Assembly: GCA_963989385.1 (NCBI GenBank) | Contig: OZ022499.1 | Location: 76,446,203-76,510,202 of the forward strand | Reading direction: 5' to 3' | DNA from: Ctena decussata | Lineage: Eukaryota; Mollusca; Bivalvia; Lucinida; Lucinidae | DNA length: 64,000 nt | Shown here: piece by piece, positions 34,982 through 47,500 of the stretch | Position numbering within the stretch: position 1 is the stretch's first letter | How the letters are laid out: each line of letters starts with the position of its first letter | Made by a program: the position numbers and the translations under genes | The notes under the pieces: model-generated | The model's input: the letters and a program-made list of their open reading frames with translations, nothing else | The model's database searches: none | What the model was told of the DNA's origin: nothing

Positions 34982-35140
34982 TAATGGCGGATCCAGGAAT
35001 TTTGGATAGGGGGTTCAAATTAGCTGAGGGGGGGGGGGGGGGGGGGGGTCGATTTGTGCAGTTTGGCCATTCTTCCGGAAATTCCCCATAAAAATGAAAT
35101 AATTTAGGCTGAAGAGGGGGTTCCTCTGGATCCGCCACTG
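34982..35140. mobile_element. hAT-like MITE with GGCGGATCCAG ends
   Basis: AATGGCGGATCCAGGAATTTT on the left and TCCTCTGGATCCGCCACTGG on the right are inverted. The interior has a G21 run and AATTTAGGCTGAAG, shared with 36335-36512. CAGTGGCGGATCCAG-type ends are typical of hAT miniature elements (family knowledge). Confidence 0.6.
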
Positions 35141-35331
35141 GTTTTGACGTTTTTACCAATGATAGGACTATGGGGATTTTAAGAATGGATATCATTTTCT
35201 TACTTACTTGTTACTTGTTGTTGAAATCTGTGACTAGGCGATAGCCTCTGGGATCCATTCTGGTAGGGTGTTCAAAATGTGTAGTTTCGGGTTGCTTTTT
35301 AGTGTGAGTCGAGGGGGCGTGGGCGGGGAGT

Positions 35332-35362
<31 letters not shown>

Positions 35363-35680
35363 TGCAGGTGTAGAACAGCAGAGTTATACAGAGGCTAATA
35401 TTGATATACATTCAGGGAACCCGTCCAGGGGTGGCTTAGGTGTAAAACAACTTTAGTGTAACAACAGGTGCTAATATTGATAAACATTAAGGGAAGACCC
35501 CCCCCCCCCCCCCCCACACACACAAACACCACGCTCCTCCTCCACCCCCACTACGCTGCTCCTCCATCCCCACCCGTTGTTCCCTAGAATCACATTCTGA
35601 CAGTGATCACCTGCACCTCAAAATTTACAGCTTGCTCTTCAGCTCCCTGAGAACCACTGGGGGGGGGGGGGGGGGGGGGG
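35028..35680. repeat. Cluster of G/C homopolymers upstream of the start codon
   Basis: G runs at 35028-35048, 35346-35362 and 35659-35680 and a C run at 35498-35515, each 17-22 bases, lie 240-900 bp upstream of the cysteine synthase ATG. TG and CA stretches adjoin them. No TATA box or other promoter element was convincing. Confidence 0.85.
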
Positions 35681-35921
35681 TCGCAATGCATGCAGATGCA
35701 CAGCCTGTACTGAACGCACATGACTTATTTGTTTCGCTATCCAGAAAAAGCGACCAGACTGTGCAGTTTGATCTGAGTCTTACCGTTTTGCACCTGTGGT
35801 AAGGTACTGTGTCACGCGACGGTATCAGGTCACATCCGACGTGAAGGAGAGCATCCATGCATAGTCGAAGGGAAATAACTCGTACCACACACACAGAGAT
35901 AGCGCAAAGCCAACATGCACA

Positions 35922-36002
35922 ATGTCCTTGCCTGTAAAATCTGTTCGATCGGTTCTAAAAGGCGTCAAGCAGTGGACGAAAGGCTCTAGATTAATCACAT
36001 AT
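35922..36002 (+). CDS. Exon 1 (residues 1-27)
   Basis: Begins ATGTCC with A at -3 and ends TAT before the donor GTAAGT, phase 0. It encodes the basic N-terminus ([14 protein letters not shown]...). An overlapping ATG at 35915 is in another frame. This is the least certain exon because the N-terminus is not conserved in the family, but its phase fits exon 2 exactly. Confidence 0.8.
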
Positions 36003-39000
36003 GTAAGTAGCATTGATTCAGAAGATTTGTCGTTTCAAAATTTGATCAAATACCAGTTGCAACATTCAGCTACGCGGCTTTAAGAGTGTTGGATGAACCA
36101 GTTGTCGCGTGGACTAGAAGTCGCACATACTATGAAACAAGTTTCAGAAGAGTTGAATACATAAAGAGAAGTGACACAGATGTTGTTTTAGTAATTTTGT
36201 TAAGTTTTCTAGTATATTTTACCATAGTTACTAAATCATTCTAATAAATAATACTTACTTTACTTGTCAAGACAGAAAGCAAAAACTCCAGGGGCCAAAA
36301 TCAGGAACAGTCACTTTACAGAACATATCTATATCAGGGCCGGATCCAGGAATTTCAGAAAGGGGGCTCAAATTAGCTGAGGGGGTTCCATTTGCGCAGT
36401 TTAACCAATTTTTGCTGCAATTCCCCATGAAAATAAAATAATTTAGGCTGAAGGGGGGGGGGGGGGTTCATTTGCCCCCCCCACCCCCCAACCCCCTCTG
36501 GATTCACCACTGTCTATGTAGGTCCTATCTCACTTTTCATATTTTTATGATGCTTTTTACATGAGAGGCATTGTCAGAGACACTTAAAGTACAACCCATA
36601 GCTAAGTATAGGGACTAGCATTGACCTCTGCTTTTTTGTACTCAGTCCTCTAGATTTTTTTTTTTATCGTCTGGTTTGAGATTGAACTCCAGTACACAGT
36701 ACATAGACAAAATATCAGGATGTTGTGCATTAAATGGTTGTAATATTTATAAGTGACTCCAACATAATTTTAATGTAATCAAGGATGGATGGATGAATTG
36801 GGATTTTACACCCTTTTCTACAGTATTTCAGTTATATTAGAACAGCCAAAGGTGATAATTGTAGGCTGTGTACAGTGGAACTCTGTTTGTCTGCAGGTAT
36901 CAAACACGATATGGCTAGATCAGCAGGCCAGTGCTTAACCGACTGAGCTACCTGAGCTTCTGTTTTCAAGGAGGTTTATAAAAATAAATTATCCTAAGCC
37001 ATCCATAGAAAAACTAATACTTGCTGTGATTTACTCTGACTTTTCCAGGTGGGTAAGTTGGTAATTGTTTTTCTTCAGGTGCCAGAAGGTTCTTTAGAGA
37101 CTGAAGGCTATTTGCTGTACAGTGAAAACCCAGCTGAGACCAGCTGCTCCTTAGGAGCAGTCTGAGCTGGTTCTAAATTGTTTGCAACATTACTTTGGCA
37201 GTTTTAGCTCCTTTCAGAGAAAACTGCAGTAACCAAAGTTGAAAGTTGAATCAATTTGAGCCGCAACACGAGAAAACCAACAAAGTGGTTGTGCACCAGT
37301 GCAGACTCAGATCAGCCTAGGCATCCGCCCAGTCTGATCAGAGTTTTGGCTGTCTGCACGGAGGTAGCTTAGACCCTTAGCTACCCTTTAAGTACTTAGC
37401 AAAGAGTCTGATCAGACTGGGTGGATGCTCAGGCTATCTGAGTCTGCACTGGGCGCACAACCACTTTGTTGGTTTTCTCATGCTGTTGCTCATTTTATAT
37501 GGAAGTGAACAGGGCTCAGCCTAGAGGGAAATTCAGGAGAAAAAAATCTTTCTAAGGCTGACTTTTTCCTATGTTGTGCTGAGGGAGAAATTCAGATGTG
37601 AGCTGCAACACAACAAACCAACAAAGTGGCATGTGCCCCTTGTGGACTCAGATCAGCCTGGGCATCAGCCCAGTCTGATCAGAGTCCTTGCTAAGTTGCT
37701 ATGCACTGAAAGGGTAGCTAAGGGTCAAAGCTACCTCCATGCTGATAGGCTAAGACTCTGATCAGACTGGGCGGATGTCCAGGCCCATCTGAGTGATTTT
37801 GGTCTTCACTGGGTGCACATGCCACTTTGTTGGTTTTTGTTGTGGCATGGCTCATGTAGAGATTATACAGGAGAATCCAAAACTAGGCCAAAACCTCTCC
37901 CTGAAATCCTACAAATATCATAAAACTTGTTCTCAAAGAGCTTTAGGTAAAGTTCAGGGGTCAGCCTACAGCTTTCAGACAGGGAGAAGTTTTGCGACAT
38001 TTTCAGGACTTCAGGGAGAGGTTTCAGCCCAAATTTTTGATTTCCCTATTTGTTCTATACATTTTCACTTCTCCCTCAGCTCAAAATAGGGAGAAGTCAG
38101 TCAGCCGGCTGAGCCCTGAAAGTTGACAAGGACTTAAATAAAGCATTTCCTTGGAACCACAAAAAAAGCAAATAAATAAATAAATTAGGTAGGGCCAAAT
38201 TTGTTGGGAAGGTAGGATCATAGCATACTAACATGTTTTTATGGATGGCCCTGTAGTTTCAAGATGCTGTCCTTATCTGAAGCTATATTATCAGTTAATT
38301 GATGGACTCTTTTGTGTATTGTTTCAGGAAGCAGTCAGATTTGGCATTGTGGGTATGGTGGGAAGGTAAAGTAAAATGAGCCACGACATGAGAAAATCAA
38401 CAATGTGGTTGTGCGCCCAGCGCAGACTCAGATCAGCCTGGGCATTCGCCCAGTCTGATCAGAGTCTTTACTGTCCGCATGGAGGTAGCTTAGACCCTTA
38501 GCTACCCTTTAAGTGCTTAGCAAAGTGTCTGATTGGACAGGGCGGATGCCCAGGCTGATCTGAGTCTGCGCTGGGCGCACAACCACTTTGTTGGTTTTCT
38601 CATGTCGTGGCTCAAATATTATTTTAGCATTAGGTGAATGGCTGTTCTTTCAGAGGGAGCAACTCTGCCACATTTTTATTTTTCCCTCCCATCTCAACAG
38701 GAATCAACTCTTAATGGAAAGAATTTGCACCTAAATGAGCAAATTCTTCCTTTAAGAGTAGACCAGTGTTTGAAGGGCTTGTCACCCAGGGAAACAAACA
38801 TGAAATCACAAAAGTTGTTTTCCCTAGGTAAAATGGTGAAAAAAATTTGGAGGTGTTTCTATTCACTTTTAACTGCACAAAATTAATGTTCAAGAAGAGC
38901 AGTTGACGTCATCCCGACAGCCACTCAATGTCAGCATTCGGTGTTTTTTGTAATATTAAAGTTTTTGACCTGACACCACTAGGTGACCACTAAGAACTGC

Positions 39001-39720
39001 AGTTCTTATGAGCCTCTACAGGAAACAGAATCACACGGACAGTCTCTGCAGGAAGCCATTTATCCTGTATAGAAGTCTCGGCAGGAAGCAAGAGATCGCA
39101 GACAGTCTCGGCGAGTCTCTGCAGGAAGTGAAAATTGGCGGACTGGTTTATACCCTGTATTTTATACCATTGATAAATATGTGACAGAAAAAAACAACTG
39201 TTATAAGTGTCCTGTTAAAATCATTTCATCTTATATTTCATTCAAATTGAAGAAAAGAGGTTAATGTTGCAGCTTCTCTTACATGACATTAGTTCTGGAC
39301 TGCAGTCTGTGAGATTTAATGAGTATTAAGATTTGGTAAAATCAAGTGAAACTCCCTCCAGAACATTTCTCACAAGCTTATCAGTATTGAAATACCCTGT
39401 ATCCTTATAAACGTCCGTGAGTGTTGCATCTAACAATAGAAGAAATCAATATGAGTCTGAAGTGTAGGAATTCAGCCATTGCCAAAATACTGCTAATAAA
39501 TAGTATTAAGGTGAATTGGTCTACTTTCTGAAAAAGTACTTATATTTACCTTTCTATTATTTAATCGAGTAGGAGTCAACTCTTAAAGGAAAGATTTTGC
39601 TCCTTTAGGAGCAAATTCTTTCCTTTCAAAGTAGAACACATTTGGAAGAGTCCCATAATCTAGTGAAGCAAACAGGAATTCATACCAAGTGATTCGCCAT
39701 CATTTTTGGAAAAGAGGCAG

Positions 39721-39754
<34 letters not shown>

Positions 39755-41490
39755 GTTTATTAGAGCAGGGGCCTTTATGAGGATTATTACAGTAGTTTTT
39801 ATAAAGTTTTTATAAACCTTTATTTGCAAGAAACATAGCACAGCTTTTGAGCTTTAGATAAAGTGGGGTGGGGTCTTGCTGATAATTCTGAAATAATTTT
39901 CCTTATTTCTCAAGTAGATATATGTTGTGACCTCTCTCTAGAATCATCACAGTTAGAATCATCATAGTGAGTCGTTCTAATTAGGTCACAAATTAGGGTT
40001 TTATGGAGAAATATGGAAACTAATTTGTGTTACCCCTTCTTATCTTGAGTATTATGAATATTTCTTGCCTTTTTGTCAATCTTGGAACTTACAGGTACAA
40101 ATTAACTGTTTCATTTCAGGACACCACTGGTGAGAATAAATAGTCTTAGCTATGAAACTGGTGAGTAGCAGCCCTAGGGCAAATAGGATAGTAAAGTTAG
40201 ATATGTGGCAAGGACCACCTAGCATTACAGAACTGATATTGACAGCTCATGACAGTTAAATCTTTGTACAGGTTCATTCCAATCACTTTCAGTCAATTTT
40301 ATGGAAGCAGTACAACCGTTTACCCTTAAAACGCCAAAAGGAAGATGACAAAAGGGTACATGACATATTTCTGCAAAATTCCAAGAAAATGTTATGTCCT
40401 AGCTATATGATGTTGAAAATTCAAAACAAGAGGGCAAACAATGTAGATCCAGGTGAGATGGCTCATTATGGGCTGCAATATCTGGATCTGTACTGTATCT
40501 AGATTGTATTATCCTAGGTTGGTCTTTTATGACGGATCTAGATTTTGGGCATTATTCTAGTTGGGGAAATCCCCATCTTATAGCCAAATAAATCTAGTAA
40601 TATTTTTACAGGCTGTGAGATTCTTGCCAAAGCAGAGTTTTGTAATGGTGGGGGTTCAGTGAAGGACAGGGCAGCTTTATACTTGATTAAAGATGCTGTG
40701 GAAAAAGGTACAACATGTAATTGTAAAGGTTCATTTCATGCAAAATAGCAATTGCTTGCACCCCTTTTGCAGACGATTATCTACCACTTAAGCTGAATAA
40801 GTACATTTTCGGGGGAAGCCACTCTGCCATTTTCATTGTTTCTACATTCTCAACCCTTAACAGAAAAAGTTTGCTCCTCCAGGAGCAAATCCTTCGTTTC
40901 AGGGTAGATCCCATTTTGAATGGACATTGTCATCCATTGAGCAGACAAAAAGACACAAATATTATTTCCTCAGTGAAATGGTTGGATGACATATAGGCAT
41001 ACCAATACACATTATGTAATACAAGATTAAATTAAGCAAGTCCTACCATTTCATTAAAGACTCAGCTTTTAGTAAGACTGGTGAGCTAAAGGTGCCAATA
41101 ATGTAGTATATCAAAAAAGGAAAAGAGGATTGAATGACTGGTACTTTGGAAAAGCACCCCTAATTATCGTCAGATCATAATAGTTGTATTTCTGTGTACA
41201 AACATTTTGTATTTCTATTTACAAACATTTACAAGATTCATATACATTTCTGCTGATTCAAAGTAAAACTAATGACGCATTTAGATTTGAACATAAGGGC
41301 CCAGGACAAAAAACAGAGATTTTGTGAAAATTGTGTGCTCTAAAATTTTATACACATTAATTACTCCTATTTCAAGATGTATAATGTCATGTTTTTGTGC
41401 AAAATCTGTTAATTTTGTTAATAATGACTTGAAAGAGGGCCCCATGGAAGATTGGTTATACCAAATGGGTTACCCTCTCTAAATAAAGAA

Positions 41491-41522
<32 letters not shown>

Positions 41523-44500
41523 TATGAGTTTTCACTGAAAGACAAATGTTACATTATGTAGCATTATGTAGGTCAGCTGGCTCCAGGAGGCACAGTTGTG
41601 GAGGGTACCGCTGGTAACACGGGAATTGGTCTGGCCCACATGTGTCTTGCTATGGGCTATAAATGTGTGATATACATGCCAAACAACCAATCACAGGTAG
41701 GAATGAAGTTTTGATGTGTTTATTATATTTAGAGGGTATGCCCTGTTAGAAATACCATGTGCAAAAGATGTTCTTGTTACGGTTGTAGAAAAAAGCTTCA
41801 GACGAATTCACAGGGCAGAGAATCAGGTGACTTACTTTGGTTATTTGGTACCTGTATTCAGACAGAACAAGTTAGAAAAGTGTCCATTACTTCCTTCATA
41901 CGCAGTGAATTTTCTTGTGTTAAAGTGCAGATACCTTATCTTTATGCACAACAAATGAATGTGTAAATTCTTTTATGCTACAGGCTGTATTTTTCCACAC
42001 AAGGTCGAGCAAAGACTTTCGTTCTTTACATGACCTTGCATGGGAAAATACAGCATGCATGAAACAGGTCCTTTGCTGCAAAACCCACAAGGTATCTGCA
42101 CTTTACTGCGTGCAAATTCATTGAGTATTACAGAAATAGTGATCAATTTTCTTTCCCGTTCTGTCAGAAAATGCACACAAGAAGTCATAAAAAGTGTTTT
42201 CATTGGTATTGTAGTAGGAGGAGAAAAATCTGTGAAGAAAATTTCGTGAAGCACCCCGACTGGTCTCAGGACCCCAAGATTATAAATTGAGCTCACAACC
42301 ACTAGGCTAAAAGGTCTTGTCTTTAAGTTAGACTGGTCAGTATATTGTCTTTAAGTTAGACTGGTCAGTTATACACTCTATACACTTGATTGATTGATTA
42401 ATTGTTTTGGGTTTAACGGCCCTTTGAGACAATATTTCAGTCTCTATCAGGCCGTTATACACTTGATATCCCAGTTCTAGGAGTAATCAGGGTATAATGT
42501 AGTAACTTTCTTGTGTTTATAACAGGAGAAGATAGACATGTTGAGAACCCTGGGAGCTGATGTACGACCCTGTCCTGTTGTTCCTTGGTCAGACGATAAC
42601 AACTACAATCATCAGGTATGATCACATTGTGTGCACATGTGCTTATTAAGAAAGGTATTGATACCATATTAATCCAATTAAACACCCTGGGGGCACTGAA
42701 TTTTATGAAAAGGGGTTGGGACATTATATTAGCAGCCTGAAGTGCAGTAAATCAGCCACTGCCAAAATACCTCTTATAAACAGTATTCAGGTGAATGGAT
42801 ATACTTCCGGAGGCAGCAACTCCACTAGTTTGCCTCCCTTCTTGGTAGGGGTCAACTCTTAAAGGAAATAATTTGCTCCTTTAGGAGCAAATTCTTTCCT
42901 TTAGGAGTAGACCCCATTTTAAAGAGTTACCTCATCCAGAGAAGCAAACAGGAATTTGTTCAAGTTAATATAACATTATTTCTGAAAATTGGCAGGGGGT
43001 GTTTATCAGAGCAGAGGCATTTATTATGATTAATTTGGTATTTTTTCAGCCTCTGCAAGAGTTTTTCTTAAATTGAAAATTTATTTTGGTCATTTTAAGT
43101 TGGCAACCAAAAAATGACGTAGTTTCAGTATATTACAAACTTTATTATATGGTAAAAATACAATGTACAGGACAAGGATCTCAGTCATTGCCTCTTGTAT
43201 ACATGTATTTTTCATTGCTCAACAGGGAACATGAATGAATTAAAGTATTTTATGTGGAGATACATGTATATCAATTTAAAAAATCTTGTGTTTTCTAACT
43301 CTTGGCCAGTTGTAGGACACAGTATATGCACATAAACAGACATCATGATTTTTCACTGTTTATGATTTATGTATAGATGCTTTCACCATAGGAAGAACAA
43401 TGGGGCCTTAGCCTAGTAAGAAATTTGAGAAATAAAGAACAGAAAAAAAATATGGCAGCATTTTCAGTCATCTTGAACTGTGTGCTTCATACCCTATTTC
43501 TTCAGTTAGACAGGTGAGACAGGGGTTTTTCCCTTCCAAAACAATCTGAAAAAACTTTATCCATCTTATAAGATGGATCTAGATTTTTAGGAATTGTTTT
43601 AGAAGGGAAAAATCCATCTCATAGCACAATTTCATCAGACTGATCTAAGATATTTTGGGTCAGTGTAGAGATAGAAAAACTCCATTTGAGCCACAACACG
43701 ACAAAACTAACAAAGTGGCATGTGTGCCCTGTAAAGATTCAGATCAGCCTGGGCATCTGCCTAGTCAGATCAGAGTCTTGGCTGTGTGCTTAAAAGGTAG
43801 TTAAGGGTGTAAGCTAGTTCCATGCGGACAGCAAAATCTCAGAACAGACTGGGCGGATGTCCAGGCGCATCTGAGTCTTCGCTGGGCACACATGCCACTT
43901 TGTTTGCTTTGTTCTGTTGCAGCTTATTTTATAGGCAAATAAATATGGTAAATGTATTTTTTTAGGCAAGAAGATATGCAGAATCCCTGGAGAATGCAGT
44001 CTGGACTAACCAGTTTGATAATACAGCTAACAGACAGGCTCATATAGAAACTACAGGCCCTGAAATATGGAAGGAAACTGGTAAGCAAAGCAATCGTTGA
44101 TATATATGAGTAGCGACACGACAAAACCAACAATGTGGTTGGGTGCCCTGCGCAGATCAGTCTGGGCATCCACCCAATTTGATCAGACCGTTCGTGAAGT
44201 GCTAAAAGGGTAGCTAAGTGTCTAAGCTACCTCCATGCGGACAGCAAAGACTGATAAGACTGGGCAGATGCCCAGGCTGATCTGAGTCTGCGCTGGGCGC
44301 ACAACCACATTGTTGGTTTTGTTGCAGCTCATATTATTGAAATATAACAATTATTCAAAAAGGATGATATTAATGAACTGGAAGTCTCACATAGTTAGCA
44401 TCTTTAGGTAAGAATGAAGAAAAACTGGGCTCTGTTATTGGTCTAGCTAACATTTTCTTGCTACCTTAAAAAACTGTAAAGGGAAGCACCTCTGCCATTT

Positions 44501-47500
44501 TAATTTTTACCTCCCTTCTCTAAGGGGCACAACTCTTTAAGAAAAGAATTGGCTACCCTAGGAGCAAATTCTTTCATATTAGAGTAGACTCCATTTTGAA
44601 TGGGCTTAGTCACCTAGGGAAGAAAACAGGAAGTCTTAACAGTTCGTTCCCCTTGTAGAAGTGGTGGAAAACATGTAAGTGTACTCATGCACCTTATATA
44701 GACAGCCTCTTGCCTGTTAAAGATCATGGTGGCAATACTAGTTTGCCCACCAATGCTGTTGACCAAGCTAGTGCTATACAAAATGGCGGTTGGCCGAGAA
44801 TTTGGTTGTAAGCATTACCAATAAGAGTCATTGATACTATTGTGAAATGCTGTCGACTGAGCTGATACTGCTGTCGATTGTCTTGGTCTACAGCCTCATT
44901 TGCATGTATTGTAATTGAATGACTAGGTGCTCAGGTAGAGAAATGGGTATTACCACCGTGTAGATGGCTTTCCATTACTTACAGCCACCCCTCATGTTGC
45001 TTGTATCATTGTCTGGAAGCATGAGTGAGTGAGAGGGGCTGTGGCATCATGTAAAGGCGTTTGGAAAACATAATAGTAAAATAAAAATAATAGATAATCT
45101 ACTACAGTTCAAAATGGTGGAAATATCTCCATTGGGTATTATATTTTCTAGTAAAATCCTCATGCTTTGCATTCTGTTTTCACTTGATTTACAACTTCCT
45201 TGGGATTTATTTCCCACTTTTCAAAACCAGTATATTGATTAACCTCTATGTCATACATAGCAAACTGGTAAAAGTCTGTTAAATAGCAAGACATTTGATA
45301 GGTTTGAACCAAGAAAATATTAAAAACAAGTATGAGCCAAGTCATAACAAAGCCTGTCTTGTTTAAGACGTGCAAATTAGGCATGCCTAGGCCATCTCAT
45401 GCAGGAAGCAGACTGATCTAGGTTTCAGAGTAACATCTAATAAGATGGATTTAGATTTTAGGGATTGTTTTGGGAGGGAAAAACCTATCTTAATACTACC
45501 GATTTAGATATTTGGGGCCATCCTTGAGAAGGGAAAACCCAGTCTTATAGCCAAACAAATATGGTGCCTATAACATTATATACTTTGCTCAAGACATTTC
45601 AGAAGTTTGAACAGAGTCTTTGCTGTTCACTTATATGGTAGCTTAGGGTCTAAACTACCTTCATTCTGACAGCAAAGACTCTGATCTGACTGGGCAGATG
45701 CCATAGCTGACTTTTCGCTTTGTACACGTGCCACTTTGTTGGTTTTATCCTGTTGTGGCTCATATGGCATGGCTATACTGGATGTTTACCAGCTTCTGCA
45801 CAAGTTCCATATGCATAAAGAGTGGTACATGTAAAAACTACATTCCATATTAAAGTTTGTTGACTGGTGGACTTGTCCACCTTATCAATTGGATGAGTCC
45901 ATTTCTAGTTTTAGGGGTTTCTGGTTGATGTTTTCTCTTAATTGTATTTTGCATGGAGTTTTCAGTAAGCAAACAGTGTAGACCCTGATCAGAGGCCACA
46001 TTCTGCAGCATCTGAACCAGGTCTGCACTGTTTTCATGTGTCCCCAAAACGGGTTTCCTGTCTAACAAGGGTTACTATTTTGTTTCAGAAGGGAAGGTGA
46101 ATGCTGTTGTATTTGGTACAGGCACAGGTGGAACTCTAGCCGGTAAAGTCCCTTTATTACACTACCATATAGCAGGTTATTTCTGCAGGTGTTTCATTTC
46201 ATTGTATTTCTTCGGTTTTATAAAAATATAAGAATATTCCAGCTAACAATCATTTTGCAGGTACTTACAAAATTGCAGAATATTACAGCTAACAATCATT
46301 TTGCAGGTACTTACAAAATTGCAGAATATTCCAGCTAACAATCATTTTGCAGGTACTTACAAAATTGCAGAATATTCCAGCTAACAATCATTTTGCAGGT
46401 ACTTACAAAATTGCAGAATATTCCAGCTAACAATCATTTTGCAGGTACTTACAAAATTGCAGAATATTCCAGCTAACAATCATTTTGCAGGTACTTACAA
46501 AATTGCAGAATATTCTAGCTAACAATCATTTTGCAGGTACTTACAAAATTGCAGAATATTCTAGCTAACAATCATTTTGCAGGTACTTACAAAATTGCAG
46601 AATATTCCAGCTAACAATCATTTTGCAGGTACTTACAAAATTGCAGAATATTCTAGCTAACAATCATTTTGCAGGTACTTACAAAATTGCAGAATATTCT
46701 AGCTAACAATCATTTTGCAGGTACCTGTATTTCCCCTCCACAGTATATATATTTGTCTTCAACTTTTTAAAAAAATGGTTTTGTTTGCTATTTCCATAAT
46801 GTTAACTTTTTACTTATTCTGTAAAAAGCTCTTCAATACTACTTGATATGATAGAAACATATTAAAATAAACTAACTGATATTTAATCACAAGATTAATC
46901 AAAATCAAAAAGGCATGTACTGCTATGACTAATAATTTAATACCTAACTTAGTAGCAGTCATGTAGTGTGTTTTAGCACCAAAAAAAGAAAATTACCTGT
47001 TTCCTAATTTTTACTGTTTTTGTCTAGTTTTGTTTAGTTATTTGTATGTTCTTTGGTGATACTGGGTATTTGAGATCAGCAGAAATAAAAAACACAGAAT
47101 ATTTTTATGTAGCTTTGGAGGTGACAACCCCAAAAATATACACCCACAGAAATAACCCGCTTTATGTTGGGATCAATATAAAGGCATAGTGTTGTGATTG
47201 AATTGTGTTACATTTGAGACCAAATTACTACCTAAAAAGGCAAACAATCTTTACCATGTTCTTGTTTATTAGGATACTTTGTGTATTAGTAATATAAATA
47301 AATATACAGTTTGTGCATTGTTTTTATTAAAGCAAATTCAGGAATGCACGAGAACTACAAATCCACAATTGTGTGGGTCATCACTTTTACTTATTTTCCT
47401 TTGTGGAAATTGGAAAGAAAGAAAAAATATGCTGGCTAAGCATGATGTTGTTTGGCTTCTTTCCAGAGTGAAGCAGTTACTTTGTCTTGACATAGTTATA

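Noticed and set aside
35915..35917. Alternative ATG seven bases upstream of the chosen start
   Set aside because: It is in a different frame and does not join exon 2 correctly. The ATG at 35922 is the first in-frame one after the TAG at 35862.
37079..37130. Possible extra exon after TTCTTCAG ([14 protein letters not shown]...)
   Set aside because: No good donor follows in a compatible phase, and exon 1 joins exon 2 in frame without it.
41716..42302. Overlapping frames on both strands in introns 5
   Set aside because: No motif and no splice support. They lie between well-supported exons 5 and 6, whose junction is in frame without them.
46261..46720. Each 46-bp unit as a coding micro-exon
   Set aside because: 46 is not a multiple of three, the protein needs no residues between exons 8 and 9, and the family has no insertion there.
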